Source: Stachybotrys elegans (Eukaryota > Ascomycota > Sordariomycetes > Hypocreales > Stachybotryaceae). From it: 64,000 nt of DNA. Positions 28,185-38,557 of the stretch are shown here, piece by piece; position 1 is the first letter of the stretch; each line of letters opens with the position of its first letter. Under the pieces are notes generated by a model, which saw only the letters and a program-made list of their open reading frames with translations, made no database searches and was not told the DNA's origin. The stretch spans positions 1 through 64,000 of the forward strand of contig JAGPNK010000029.1 in the NCBI GenBank assembly GCA_020746835.1. Reading direction: 5' to 3'. The position numbers and the translations under genes were made by a program.

Positions 28185-31100
28185 CTAACAACCGCACTCC
28201 GATGTTTTTTCAACCCAGCTATCCAGAGTTGAGACTAATAATCGAGTATCGGGATGATCCAATCCCAATTTATCCCGTCGGATACTGATGCACATTTGCA
28301 TCATGTTGATGGCTTCCTGTACTCTTCCCATGTAATACCAAGTATACGCCAGATTATTCATGGCCGTTACTGTATCAGAATGATCTGCTCCGAGCTTTGC
28401 CTTGCGTGTCTCCATCGCCTGTACCTCAAGCTTCTCTGCCTCTTCCCATCGGCCTTGCTTCCAAAATGCTGATGCAAGATTGGCCATGCTTGTCAGTGTA
28501 TCGGGATGGCTTGTTCCAAGCTTTGTTTTGCGAGTCTCCATGACCTGTTCAAAAATCCGCTCAGCCTCCCTACATCGACCTTGCTTCCAAAATATCAACC
28601 CCAGATTATTCATGTGCGTAAGTGTATCAACATGATCGGATCCAACCTTGGTCTTACTTATCTCCATCACCTGTACCTGAAGCTTCTCTGCCTCCTCCCA
28701 TCGGCCTTGGTTCCTGTATGTAGATGCAAGGCTCGCCATGATCTTCAGCGTGGATGGATGGTCAACTCCAAACTTTGTCTTGCGTATCTCCACCACCTGT
28801 GTATCAAGTTTCTCAGCTTCACCCCATCGGCCTTGGACCCTGTATATCGATGCAAGATTGGCCATGCTCGTCAGCGTATCAGGATGATCGCCCCCAAACT
28901 TTGTCTTGCGAGTCTCCATCACCTGCTTGCCAAGATTCTCTGCCTCCTCCCATCGACCTTGTTCCCTGTATGTTGATGCAAGGTTGGCCTTGATCGTCAG
29001 AGTACTAGGATGGTCTGCCCCCAGTTTCGTTTTGCTTAGCTCCATCACTTGTATAAAAACCTTCTCCGCTTCCTTCCATTGGCCTTGACCCCAAAATGTT
29101 GATGCGAGATTGGCCATGCTCGTCAGTGTATCGGGATGGTCCCTTCCAAGCTTTGTTTTGCGAATTTCGATTACCTGCATATCAAGCTTCTCCGCCTCCT
29201 CCCATCGGCCTTGGTCTCTGTATGTTGATGTGAGATTGGCCATGCTCATCAGCGTGGAGGGATGATCGGCTCCAAGCTTTGTTTTGCAAGTCCCAGTCAC
29301 TTGTACCTGAAGCTTCTCAGCCTCCTCCAATCGGCCTTGTTCCCTGTATATCAATGCAAGATTGGCCATGCTCGTCAGCGTATCTTGATGATCCACTCCA
29401 AGCTTCGTCTTACGGCCCTCCATCACTTTAATCAACAGCTTCTCCGCCTCCCCCAATTGGCCTCGTAACATATGTACAGATCCTAGTATCTGCATAGCAT
29501 TGAGACTTCCCTCGTTCGTATGCCCAAGAATCTTTATTCTATACCTCATCGCATCCTCCGCAAGAATCTGCGCCTCGGTTACCCGGCCAATATTCTTGAG
29601 ATACCAAGCTGCTTTGTATAGGATCGCAGCCCATTCTAGTAGTGATACCGCGTCCTTTGGCCGCTGTGCTGCTGCTGCGATGGTGTGTGGTAGAAGCGTC
29701 CGGCATATCTCCCAGTTCTCATACTCTCCAGTTGGGAGCTGGGCATTAAGCTTGCAGATGAACTCAGACTTCCACTTTTCCTGCTGCCCCTTGGCTTCAA
29801 GCCATCTCCTTGTGGCCAGCTGCACCAAGCTATGCATTTCGAACGTCTCTCTATCTTCGCTTAAAGAGATGAAAGAGTAATCGCGCAAAGCCGAAATATC
29901 GTTCTCGAACTGGTCATCGTCGCTAGAATTGGATTGAGACTCATGATCGGTTGACTCCTCGTCGCTGTCCAACTCATCAAGAGCAGGGCCCTGCTGCTGT
30001 GGGCCTGGTTCGCTGCCAACTTCTTTTTCATCGGAAGCCCGCAGCAGACTTTCAGGGATCCCGTGGCGATCGCAGAAGCTCATGAGCGAAAGCAGGTCAG
30101 CTGCTGATGGTCTTATTTGACGGATGCGATCAAATGAGATTTGCCACGTGATCATGATGGAGTTTTTAGCCTCTCGATCCCGCCGTAGCTGGCCGCCTTC
30201 GTAGTCGAGAAGAGTCGCCTTTTTCCGGTCACTCTGCTGAAATTTCTCAAGGTATTGTTGCACAGAATAACGTGGAGCCTTCTGCAAGATATAGGCTGTT
30301 GCCTGAACGATTGCTAACGGCATGTATTCGAGCGCCCTAACAAGCGGCTCGATATTTTCATGTCTTCCTCCACGTCCAGCTTTCCTAGCTTTTTCTGCGC
30401 CAGGGCCAGAGCCTCCCCTTGATTCATAGGATCGACCACAATGATGTCGCGCCTTTCAACTAGTTTCAACGCCTCCTCCTTGCTTCGGGTGGTGAGAAGG
30501 ATGGATCCATGTTGACAAACAGGAAGGTATGAGAAGAGCGGCTGGCTCTGAGTCTGGTCGTCTGAGTCATATTCTTGTCTGTCGCTGCGATCGGCCGGAT
30601 TTTGGAGAAGAAAGCTGGCATTGTCAATATTGTCGAGGATGAGAACCCATTTCCCGCTCGCTTCGCCCCGTAGCCAGTTGTATAGTAGTCGAAAGATATT
30701 ATTCTGAGGATTTCGCCGTCCGGGTAGCTTGAGGAAGTCGGCAATATCTCGGAAACTCTGCTCGTAACGGGCTGCGCTGCTTGCATGAACCCAAAAAATC
30801 CACGTCTCGGGCGATTGGTCTCGGATTCGGTAGGCGTATTCGATAGCAATCTGTGACTTGCCGACTCCGCCAAAGCCAACAAGAGCAGTTCGCGAGCCTG
30901 GCTGGCTGCATAAGTTGTGAACCTGGTCTAGGATTACGTTCCGCTCGACGAAATCTCGATCACGACTGAAAGGAATGACGACTGATGGGGTCGGTGGGGT
31001 TTCAGGTCGTTCCGGTTGATCTGGGTTAAGTCAGGCGTTAGCACCTGAGCGGTGTCTACTTAGAAGCAACCGGTACAAAGCCACCCGAGCTTGTAGTAGC

Positions 31101-31258
31101 CAGAGGTGTTCCGCTTTCCCTCTCTTTGTTCATTCTCTCTTTGGGGTAAACTCACGATTCAGATGAAGGTCCCCTTGAACGATGCCCTGAAATAAGCGGC
31201 TACCGTCGCTCACCACAGCATTGCCAAACTGTTGGCTTACTGCCGGTCGCTCCCGCAT
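28185..31258 (-). CDS. TPR-type NLR with N-terminal amyloid-like motif; apparent frameshift
   Basis: Exon 1 (31258-31156) encodes 34 residues containing the motif QQFGNAVVSDGSRLFQGIV. A 135 bp phase-1 intron (31021-31155, GTGAGT, CTGAC branch, CCCAG) leads to the main exon. It opens with IPFSRDRDFVERNVILDQV and then the NB-ARC domain: P-loop GFGGVGKS, Walker B KWVLILDNID, SILLTTRS, and the GLPLA-like YMPLA. Nine 42-residue TPR units follow (about DHPDTLTSMANLASTYREQG, RWEEAEKL..QVMETRKTKLG), with degenerate flanking units, ending at 28185. Between LDVEED and HENIEPLVRALEYMPLA the frame shifts near 30360: the NB-ARC frame runs into TAG at 30316-30314, while the YMPLA/TPR frame is open from upstream. 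This is either an inactivating one-base change or a sequence error. Divergent to the HeLo-like gene. Confidence 0.85.
28232..29440 (-). repeat. nine 126 bp tandem TPR-coding repeats
   Basis: Nine consecutive 42-codon units of the NLR, all in frame, are highly similar to one another (TLTSMANLAS, GRWEEAEKL and KTKLG recur). Such internally homogenised repeats are typical of fungal allorecognition NLRs, where unit number and sequence vary between strains. Confidence 0.85.
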
Positions 31259-31595
31259 GGATTCCGACATAGTGCAACTAGTCGCATCTCATGAGTGGGA
31301 TAGTATAGAATGGAGTTCAAGGAGGGATATTTGGACCTCGATATCGATCATGTGCAGGATGTTTGTTCTATCGTCTTCGAACAAGTTTACGCTAATTCAG
31401 AAATGCTTTGGGGCCTTATGTTGATAATCATTCGGAGAGGGGAAAATCACGTGCTACTCCACCATCGAGCTAGAATGATGATGGTTGGATTTGTGGCTGA
31501 GGAGCCGTGATTGCCATCGACCATGATAACGAGACGATCTCCTCGGCGCTTACAGTACAACCACGACACACAACGACACACAAAAGTGGAATGCC
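31259..31595. promoter_or_regulatory. bidirectional intergenic region of the NLR/HeLo-like pair
   Basis: The start codons of the NLR (31258, minus) and the HeLo-like gene (31596, plus) are 337 bp apart, so the two are transcribed divergently from one shared region. I identify no specific binding site. Confidence 0.5.
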
Positions 31596-32501
31596 ATGGA
31601 TCCATTAGGCCTCACGGCAAGTGTGATTGCTGTTGCAGGCCTCGCGACACAAAGCGCCAAAGCCATTTACAAGGCAATCGATGGCTTGGTCGAGGCCCCG
31701 CATGCTATTGCCAGATTAAAGACTATCGTCGCAGCGACCCAAAGCTCCCTAGATACTCTCGCAAGAACGTTGATCGCGAATGAGGATATGCAGGCCAGGT
31801 TTGGCTCGGTTCTTCAATCGGTCAACCTACGTGAGACATTGCTATTTACTCAGGAGCTATGCGACAGATTCAATGCAACAATTGCGAAATATACAAGCCA
31901 TTCTACCGGCTCGAGACTCAGCAGCCGCGATAGGCTCCTGGTCAACCTGCACGAGTCACAGATTGTTCAGTTCAATGATCAATTGAGCGGCTGTCAGAGA
32001 ACCATCACTTTGGTTCTAGAAGCAATTACTTTGTGAGTTTTGCACGTTATGCAGTAGCAGTATTATTCCAGATTAATAAAATGAAACACCTCTAGGATTG
32101 TCACTCATACTACCTCGAACGACGTCCAAAAATTAAACGCACGGTTCCGAGCCCAGGAACAAGCTCTATCCACTTTGGCCACGGAGCTATCAAAGATATC
32201 CAACACAGCAGAAGATAATACTACCCTCCCAAGCACCATAGACACCGATGAGCAGGATAGCTTCCAGCGATTTGCGGTATTACAGAAAACCTGCGAAGCT
32301 GCTCTTCAAGTCACTCAAGCTCAGCGAACCGGTCAAACCTTTGGGGACATGCAGATCGATCAGTCTTTTGCTATGCAAGGGATCGTTGGCGGGGCTCAAA
32401 GAGGTGTGGATCAGTCATTTGGAAAGCTGTCGGTGCAAAACAACAGTAGGGCATTCCAAGGGCAGATGGATGCGGCATCATTTGCTCGCATGTTTGGATA
32501 A
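31596..32501 (+). CDS. HeLo-like domain effector with tandem C-terminal amyloid-like motifs, 280 aa
   Basis: Exon 1 is 31596-32032 and exon 2 is 32096-32501, with a 63 bp intron (GTGAGT..CTCTAG) in phase 2. The N-terminus MDPLGLTASVIAVAGLATQS is the classic start of fungal HeLo-like/death-fold N-terminal domains (PF17111 type). Residues 1 to about 200 are predicted helical. The C-terminal 55 residues are different: two copies of a motif of about 18 residues, QTFGDMQIDQSFAMQGIV and QSFGKLSVQNNSRAFQGQM. Both match the N-terminal motif of the divergent NLR. The overall plan (helical HeLo domain plus two amyloid repeats, 280 aa) is that of HET-S-like cell-death effectors triggered by amyloid templating from an NLR. 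Membrane pore formation is inferred from that family, not shown here. Confidence 0.82.
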
Positions 32502-32838
32502 TACAGGATGGGGCAAAGGGACGAAGCAGGCGTTCAGAGTAGGTAGGGGAATCCTGAGGGCTCCATGTATTGCATCGACGCCCTTGTTCCAAGCTAAGCA
32601 CCGGCTGCCAACATTGGCGTGATGAAAGCGTGGTCACGCAGCACAGATGGCCAGCCGGCAACGGTTAACTGCTAACTTGCACGGTTACTTGATGTTTCAC
32701 TGCAATTACTTTCCAGTACGACGCTTAGACTATGTGATAATTGAAATATTGGGAGTTGAAAGAAGATTGGTTCTCTTGAACCTGCCTCAATCGTTCCATG
32801 AGCTCTGGTGGAAGCGGGACCCAGTACGGATGTCACCT
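32502..32838. other. intergenic, nothing recognised
   Basis: Between the HeLo-like gene and the LINE fragment. Only short open frames. Confidence 0.4.
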
Positions 32839-32869
32839 TCAAAAGTTTCTGCCTGCCAAGACACTAGTC

Positions 32870-33338
32870 AGCAAGGTAAAGGCGGCCACATCCGCCTTGT
32901 GTATGGAGTCTGTGTACCTACAGTCTCTCCCAGTGGCCCCGAAATGCCCAAGGGTCCTTGTCTGTTCCACGAATCTGACGACTTTTGCGTCTGCTTTATA
33001 CTCTCCCAAATCTTTCCGAAGACCGCTTAACTCTAAAATGTTACCAGGGTCCTGTTCCTCGAGTTGTCGGTGGTTCCGGCATTGCAAGAGGATATGCAAT
33101 AGCCGTTGGTCATCCTTGTCCGCAGGGGCATTTGCCGTCTGTAATGCCTGGCACTGTTTGCTTGAAGAGGAAGTATTTTGTGCTGATCTTTTCGGTTCGC
33201 AATCCGGCCGATAGCGTGCTTTGCCTCTTGTTGAGTTTTATGTGTATTTGCAATACCTTCTTGGTCGGCTTTGGAATGTACCGGTGGCAGACTGCAATAC
33301 GTGGGATAAGGCTGCTTGGCCGTTGAACCTCCGAACAC
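32870..33338 (-). mobile_element. diverged 3' fragment of the LINE (end of ORF2)
   Basis: The minus strand resembles the last 120 codons of LINE ORF2, spread over several frames: a segment like KIATKHFLFKQ, one like CPCGQG..TVLHILL, one like DLR..LGE.KA.AKAVRFMEQT and GTLGH. It is followed by the 3' UTR sequence GACTGTAGGTAC and CACAAGGCGGATGTGGCCGCC. It carries many substitutions and frameshifts, so it is much older than the two full copies. Confidence 0.75.
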
Positions 33339-33358
33339 CCCGACCTCTATTGCCCGGG

Positions 33359-33781
33359 TTAGTCCATAAATCTGTCAGAGTCTATTAAGCTGGGTAAGAT
33401 CGAGTCTTCTATGAGCTGGTAGCTGGCCTTAATGGCGTCGTCCAACACTGAGGGATGCGGGATAAAGTCGGGGTGGTGGAGATTGAGAAGGTAATCACGG
33501 GCCTCAGATGGGAGGTTGACTTCACGATGCCCATTACGGACAATATATGTGTTTAGGAGATCTTTCCACATCGTCCGCAGGTTGTCATAATCTGGCCCGG
33601 AGGATGACCAGCGTCTTCGGTCACCCTGGACTGTCTGTGCGTAATAGGCTCTATACCTAGATGCGTCTTGGATGAATTGAAGATTTTCGAGGCAATGGTG
33701 TGTTGAAAGATAAGCCCTCAGCTTGTTGAGTGCGCAGGGGTGTGCTGACGGATCTGAAATGACTCTCGCGAGTGGCGTCAT
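33359..33781 (-). CDS. isolated RGS domain (regulator of G-protein signalling), possibly truncated
   Basis: A minus-strand frame from ATG 33781 encodes 140 residues that make up almost exactly one RGS domain: LNKLRAYLSTHHCLENLQFI, RYRAYY, W..LLNTYIVRNGHREVNLP, SEARDYLLNL and DAIKASYQLIEDSILPSLI. This order matches the nine-helix RGS fold, which accelerates GTP hydrolysis by G-alpha subunits. Fungal RGS proteins usually carry further domains or membrane segments, and none is seen here. The upstream neighbour is a truncated SUR7 copy that starts 33 bp away, so the 5' part was probably lost at a rearrangement. Confidence 0.6.
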   Translation of the reverse strand: MTPLARVISDPSAHPCALNKLRAYLSTHHCLENLQFIQDASRYRAYYAQTVQGDRRRWSSSGPDYDNLRTMWKDLLNTYIVRNGHREVNLPSEARDYLLNLHHPDFIPHPSVLDDAIKASYQLIEDSILPSLIDSDRFMD

Positions 33782-33814
33782 TGTAGAATGCCGGTTTAAA
33801 GAAAAGCGGCTGAT

Positions 33815-34298
33815 ACAGATCAATATGGACATTGCTGATATTGGCTGGCTTGAAGATATCCAGGATGCTATTAACCTTGTGAATAGTGTGCTGCAAGGGC
33901 TGTTTGCTCTTTATATTCTCACCATTATCCTAATAGTGCTCAGCGTTGTTACTAACGTTATCGTCTCCCTAGCATGGACATCGATGCTTATGGTGGTGAA
34001 CTTGATAGGCTTTATCTTGGCAACACTTAGTAGTGTTGTATTGAGCATTATAGTTGCCGTTGCTCTAACCCGTGCTATCAATGCACTCAACGACATTGGG
34101 GGAAACTTGGGCATTCGCGGAGAGAGGGGGAGCAACTTCCTCATTCTCAGCTGGATTGCATCAAGCCTTATGATTTGCGCCACGACTTTCGTACTTGTAT
34201 ACAGCCGCAAAAAGAATAAGGCATTGGAGTGGGTAATGGCACGGCCAAATGAGTCTATTGATTCACAGGAGAAAGACTCGAGTATCGATGCTCCGTAG
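33815..34298 (+). pseudogene. truncated duplicate of the SUR7/PalI gene (last exon only)
   Basis: From TACAGATCAATATGG onward the sequence follows 26379-26861 closely. The encoded peptide starts QINMDIADIGWLEDIQDAIN and keeps the last three membrane helices and the tail RPNESIDSQEKDSS, with about 10% amino acid change and no stop. The first two exons are absent, and the frame upstream (33723-33814) is unrelated sequence, antisense to the RGS frame. It might still be expressed as a three-helix fragment. Confidence 0.8.
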
Positions 34299-34667
34299 TC
34301 AGATGCAGCCACAGATTTTATCGGTAACCTCTATAGCCTCAAGGAGACGCCACCACTAGCAAGCTAGACACCTCTCCATTTCCCGGATGTACTCCTCCGC
34401 CTGCTACAATTTTCACACTTGTATGGAGGGAGGACAATGATTTGCATTAGGAGGTGGCAACGCCGGATAAATTTCCCGAATCCCACAAGCAAGAGCTCGA
34501 CGCTAACAAATGAACAGTCTAAGAAGAAACATCAGGGTGTTCTTAGCTGGGACTATGTATTCGCGCTGGTAAGCAATTCCAGGGCAAGAAAAATTGCAAC
34601 TCATTTTGTGGCAATGGCATGGGAAGTATTTCGGTAAGAGGTTTCGCGGTCAGGCATGTAACCTTAG
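34299..34667. other. intergenic, nothing recognised
   Basis: Short open frame of 72 codons at 34419-34637 without support. Confidence 0.4.
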
Positions 34668-35948
34668 CTAAGGCATCATTATATTATTTGCCTTGTTCTC
34701 TAGGTAATCCAGGACTCGGCTATATAACCCTATCTTTCCCTGCGCGAATAAATGCACGATACCAGCGAGGTCTTGGGTGTTTCTGTTGCTTAGTATATCA
34801 GATAACCTACTATCTGCATTAGCATCGCGCTCCGCAGCTCGCACCATCGCTGCATAGGCTTTTTCATCTGCCCACTTTATTGCCTCATCTACCTCCAGCG
34901 GGAGCCCTGCTGTATCATACTGTTCCGGAGGGTTAAGAAGCCGAGGTACCGTGGAAAGAAAGCATGGAGGGTCTATCAACTCCCAAGGTACTGCACAAGC
35001 GCCCTCCCAGTCGATGACCCCTAGTACATTGAACCCATTGTTCACAATAACATTGCTATGAAACAAATCGGGGTGCCGAATTGGAAAAGGTCCATCAAGA
35101 GTAAAGTATTTCCCACTACTAGCCAGTCTAGCTAGCCGGCTTGGAAACTCAGCAACCCCTCTTAAAATTTCATCGACTAATGACTCAGGTACATGTTTTC
35201 GAATGTACTCTTCTCGATAGGGGTACTTGATGTTTGCACACCATGCCTGAATGAAGGATGCGGCTGTTCTGAAAGGCCCTCCAATTCCGGGAATAGGCCC
35301 TACTGTGAAGGTTCCGTCTTGATCACGGAAGACAGTCCCGATCAGGGGCAGGCGGGCCGATGCAATTTGAACCTATTGATAAATTGTTAGCGTACTTTAT
35401 ATTTAATCAATCAGAGTAAGTGAACTTGCATGAGTCGCGGCCATTGACCGGTAGAACACCTGTCTGAACTTGACTGGTATCAGACCCCCATCTATAATAT
35501 CGTAGCTGCGAGCTTCATCCATGGCTGTATTACCCGGAAGAAACTCAAGCAGAACGAAAGGAACCATAGCCAGATTCTGATCATCTAGCTCGTATGCAAA
35601 GACTTGAGGCACTAGAGCTTTGGTATGGGCTTTGAGCAAGCGTATAGTATCGATCTCAGTCCGTAGCCTTTGAAGTATATCCGTGGTCGGTTTCAGCATT
35701 TGGATACGAGCGATCCAGCGCGTGCCATCTTGGAATTCAAGCAGGCGGGCTAGGCTGCTGCCACCATGCGTGTACTGTGGGAGGGCTAGACAGGTCTGTC
35801 CACCATTAGCACGAGACGCATAATCGCATATGGCCTTCCAGTTAGTTTGGCTGAAAGATTCTGCAACCCGCGCTCTAAGAAAGCCATCATCGGTGACTCT
35901 CCATTTTAGAGATGTTGAAGAAGAAATTTGGCCGTTTTTAGGAACCAT
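34668..35948 (-). CDS. aminoglycoside phosphotransferase (APH)-family protein, GC-AG intron, 426 aa
   Basis: Exon 1 is 35948-35430 and exon 2 is 35372-34668. The 57 bp intron (35373-35429) starts with GCAAGT rather than GT and ends in AATAG. Splicing is phase 0 and gives MAATH/VQIASARLPLIG, after which GPIPGIGGPFRTAASF continues the family pattern. N-lobe: WIARIQM and TIRLLK. The C-lobe catalytic region is RHPDLFHSNVIV, with the usual HGDxxxxN Asp and Asn present, followed by VLGVIDWEGA with the metal-binding Asp. Proteins of this type are widespread fungal APH/choline-kinase-like enzymes of unknown substrate; drug resistance should not be assumed. The C-terminal tail is helical. Confidence 0.82.
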
Positions 35949-36499
35949 GTCTGTCCATTGACACGAAGGGAAGAGTCTAGAATTGGAATGATGGATAGAT
36001 TGTTGTAGAAATCTTCACTGTCCAAGGGCGAGGAACGGACCAATATATAATCCGCCATATTGGAAATCTGACTCATACAGAAAGGTGCGCATCATGCCTA
36101 TAACAGGTCGGCTGCACTGGTCACCAGGGTCACGTGTAGATAAGGTAACGATGGGCCAGTTATGTTGGATAAACCTGTCACAAATGATGACTCTGGGGCT
36201 GGTGAGATACGATCAACAGGTGGCTTCCCGTGCCGGCAGCCCCTTGGCCAGGTCATCGGGAATAGCTTGCTTTTTGACATTCAAAAGGGTAGAATCTTTG
36301 CTTAATGATGAAATAAGTCTGCGGAAATTATAGATCAAAAGATGGCTGGACGAGAGCAGCGTGTTTGAGCAAGCTGCTGGCCGGATGAAAAACCCATTGG
36401 GAAAAAACCGTGCCTCCAAAACAATAAAGAAAAGCTGTTGGCCGCAGAGTTAGGTTCTAGCAATGCCTTCCCGCAATGCTTGACTGCCTCATATCCGCA
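35949..36499. other. intergenic, nothing recognised
   Basis: Short antisense open frames only. It contains the presumed promoter of the APH-family gene. Confidence 0.4.
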
Positions 36500-36724
36500 T
36501 TAAATTTCATGTACAAATGATCCAGGCGGCAGATCCATGCGAGGTCGTTCTTCTTCTGCCACGTCGAGCATGGCAGAATCGACGGCGTCATCACTTGGCC
36601 TCACCCAGCCACACTTCGAACATGCCTTCCCTTTCTCTATTCCCGTTCCAGAGCAGCCAAAGCTCCGGCAAGTTGTGGTCATGCTTGTGGATACTGAATC
36701 CACCATTGCCATCGTTGAATCCAT
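36500..36724 (-). CDS. possible small Cys-containing protein, 74 aa
   Basis: A minus-strand frame from ATG 36724 has two CxxC-like pairs (CRSFGC and CSKCGW) 13 residues apart, which could form a zinc ribbon, and an acidic C-terminus ending PPGSFVHEI. There is no signal peptide. Small size and lack of splice evidence make this tentative. Confidence 0.35.
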   Translation of the reverse strand: MDSTMAMVDSVSTSMTTTCRSFGCSGTGIEKGKACSKCGWVRPSDDAVDSAMLDVAEEERPRMDLPPGSFVHEI

Positions 36725-37814
36725 TTCTAATAATATTAATATGAAATAGCTCTTTTGGGTAGAGAGACCAAGATCGACTCACCAAGATCAAGATGTGGAC
36801 GGTTGGAATTTTGTATCTTCGATTGATAAGGAGTATTGGTTTGACGAGCTGATTGGGTTGGAGAGGTATTCAAGTTGTTGTAGGACGGAAGCTTGATGGG
36901 GATGAGCAAGAGAACCTTCGAAAAGAAAGGGCAGCCATGTGCTTTTATAGGCGTTTAGCAATGACTTTCTGAACACCCAATTGATCGAGCGTGCAGTTTC
37001 TCTTGCTAGGTAAGGCAGACATCCATGCAGATGGGTGAGGCAACTGCAAGCCTCGTAGCCAGTATGTCTGCATCTACAGGATGGTAGAGCAGCATCGCCT
37101 AGCTGATTTCATCGACCTATTCTCGATCGCGAACCAGTGTGCAACCTCATGCTCGTAGGCTGCCTTCTAAACTGTATGCAGATGACCTGCCGCATTAGAT
37201 AACAACTGCAGGGGGCGAAGAATGGGCGTTGAGGTGACGACACGGACAGCGACTCTCGGTAGATTGCTCCCGCCGCCGCTCATTGCACGGGACTGAATGT
37301 CAGAGGGCGGGGTAAGACCGGGATAATTGGCGACCTGCATTATCTGCTCGACGTCTCGACCGTGAACCAGTGTGCATCCTCATGCTGGTAGGCTGCGGAA
37401 TCATGTCCATCCTCCTGCTTTATTAGATAGCCGCGATTGTGTTGGCTCATGCCCCTCATCAGAAACAACAAAGTGCATGCATCAGACTGCTCATTATTGC
37501 TCCACCCGAACGCCTTGATTCGCTTTCTTACTGGTTCATGCTCCTTTATCCCCATCGGCTTACACATCATTTCGTAATGTTCCCATTTTTAACTCTCCTC
37601 ATCTGAGGTTCTTTATTTTAGATTTCCTCATTTTAAGTTTCCTCATTTTAGGTTTCCTCATCTTACTACTGTTTATTCTAGGGTCTCTCATCCTAAGACT
37701 CTTCATTTTAGCTTTCCTCACCTGACTACTTCTTATTCTAGGACCCCTCATCCCAGGACTCTCATCATAACATTCCTCATCTTTGGTTCAATAACAAATC
37801 CTACATTGGCAATC
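36725..37814. other. intergenic with a CTCAT/TTTTAG-rich degenerate repeat at 37595-37775
   Basis: Between about 37595 and 37775 the sequence is built of imperfect units like TTTCCTCATTTTAGG and CTTCATTTTAG, each 14-17 bp. Elsewhere I see only short open frames. An intervening block repeats AACCAGTGTGCA..CTCATGCT..GTAGGCTGC at about 37132 and 37362. Confidence 0.5.
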
Positions 37815-38557
37815 ATGGTCTGCGATATCACGCGACTCGCCGAGTTGATGCAAGGGGTGGAGGAGTGGCTAATCGAGTCCGGTAATGGTTCACATCCTGA
37901 GATTGAAGCCGATGCTTTGAAACCGCTGGCTGCAAGATTGAACACTGCAGCAACCACACTGTCTAAGAGAGCTGGGATGTTTCATACGCCTCTAAAATCG
38001 TGGGGGATCAGTGACAAGCTTAGGGACCAAGCCAAAACAACCATTCAAGACCTATTCAAGAGCGGAAAACTGGCCAAGCCAGCTGTATTTCGAAGGAACA
38101 TATCCCTATTCTTTGGCGGCCCCAAAGAATCCGAGGTGGACTCAGACCTTGAATCGTCCAAAGATAAGTCAAAAAGAATGACTCTCAACCGAAGATGCGA
38201 GAAACTACGGGAACTGAGCCCTAGCAGATTGGTCGCCTGGGCAGTTTCATTCAATCCTACCACATGGGATGCCAGCCACATGAGCCACGCTGTATTCGCC
38301 AGCTTAATGGATGACATGGAGCTATTTGAACACTCTACCTGGCCGGGAACCATACTTGACAACCTTCGGGCCCTCCAAGACCTTAAAAGGCTGAAGGATT
38401 CTAGGGAATTTGATGATTTTATTACCAGTAAGTATTATCAATATAAGCAATACAAATAGGCTGACTCTTAGGAAGAGATTCTTCATCCCCCTCCCCAGGA
38501 AGCTGGGACTGGAAGCCGCTCGAACAATACTGCGATTTCTCTGCCTCCAACCCATGA
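37815..38557 (+). CDS. hypothetical protein, two exons, about 232 aa
   Basis: Exon 1 from ATG 37815 to 38427. A 44 bp intron (38428-38471) has GTAAGT, GGCTGACT as branch site and TTAG, and joins to exon 2 ending at TGA 38555-38557 with a Ser/Pro/Trp tail (SWDWKPLEQYCDF). The protein is mostly helical-looking, with LKPLAARLNTAATTLSKRAG, LVAWAVSFNPTTWDASHM and DNLRALQDLKRLKDSREFDD. I do not recognise it. An alternative acceptor at 38620 would splice instead to the open frame 38621-38871 (MQYIFTNGPVTNMSHMPQPF). Both options keep the frame. Confidence 0.5.

Noticed and set aside
28254..29880. Plus-strand open frames opposite the NLR
   Set aside because: They are shadows of the TPR repeats; the NLR frame on the minus strand explains the periodicity.
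30323..30323. Start of the NLR at this ATG
   Set aside because: It lies inside the NB-ARC domain (the YMPLA motif). The P-loop and Walker B are encoded upstream in the adjoining frame.
30466..30882. 138-codon minus frame overlapping the NB-ARC exon
   Set aside because: It is an alternative frame of the same exon, and the true frame contains GFGGVGKS.
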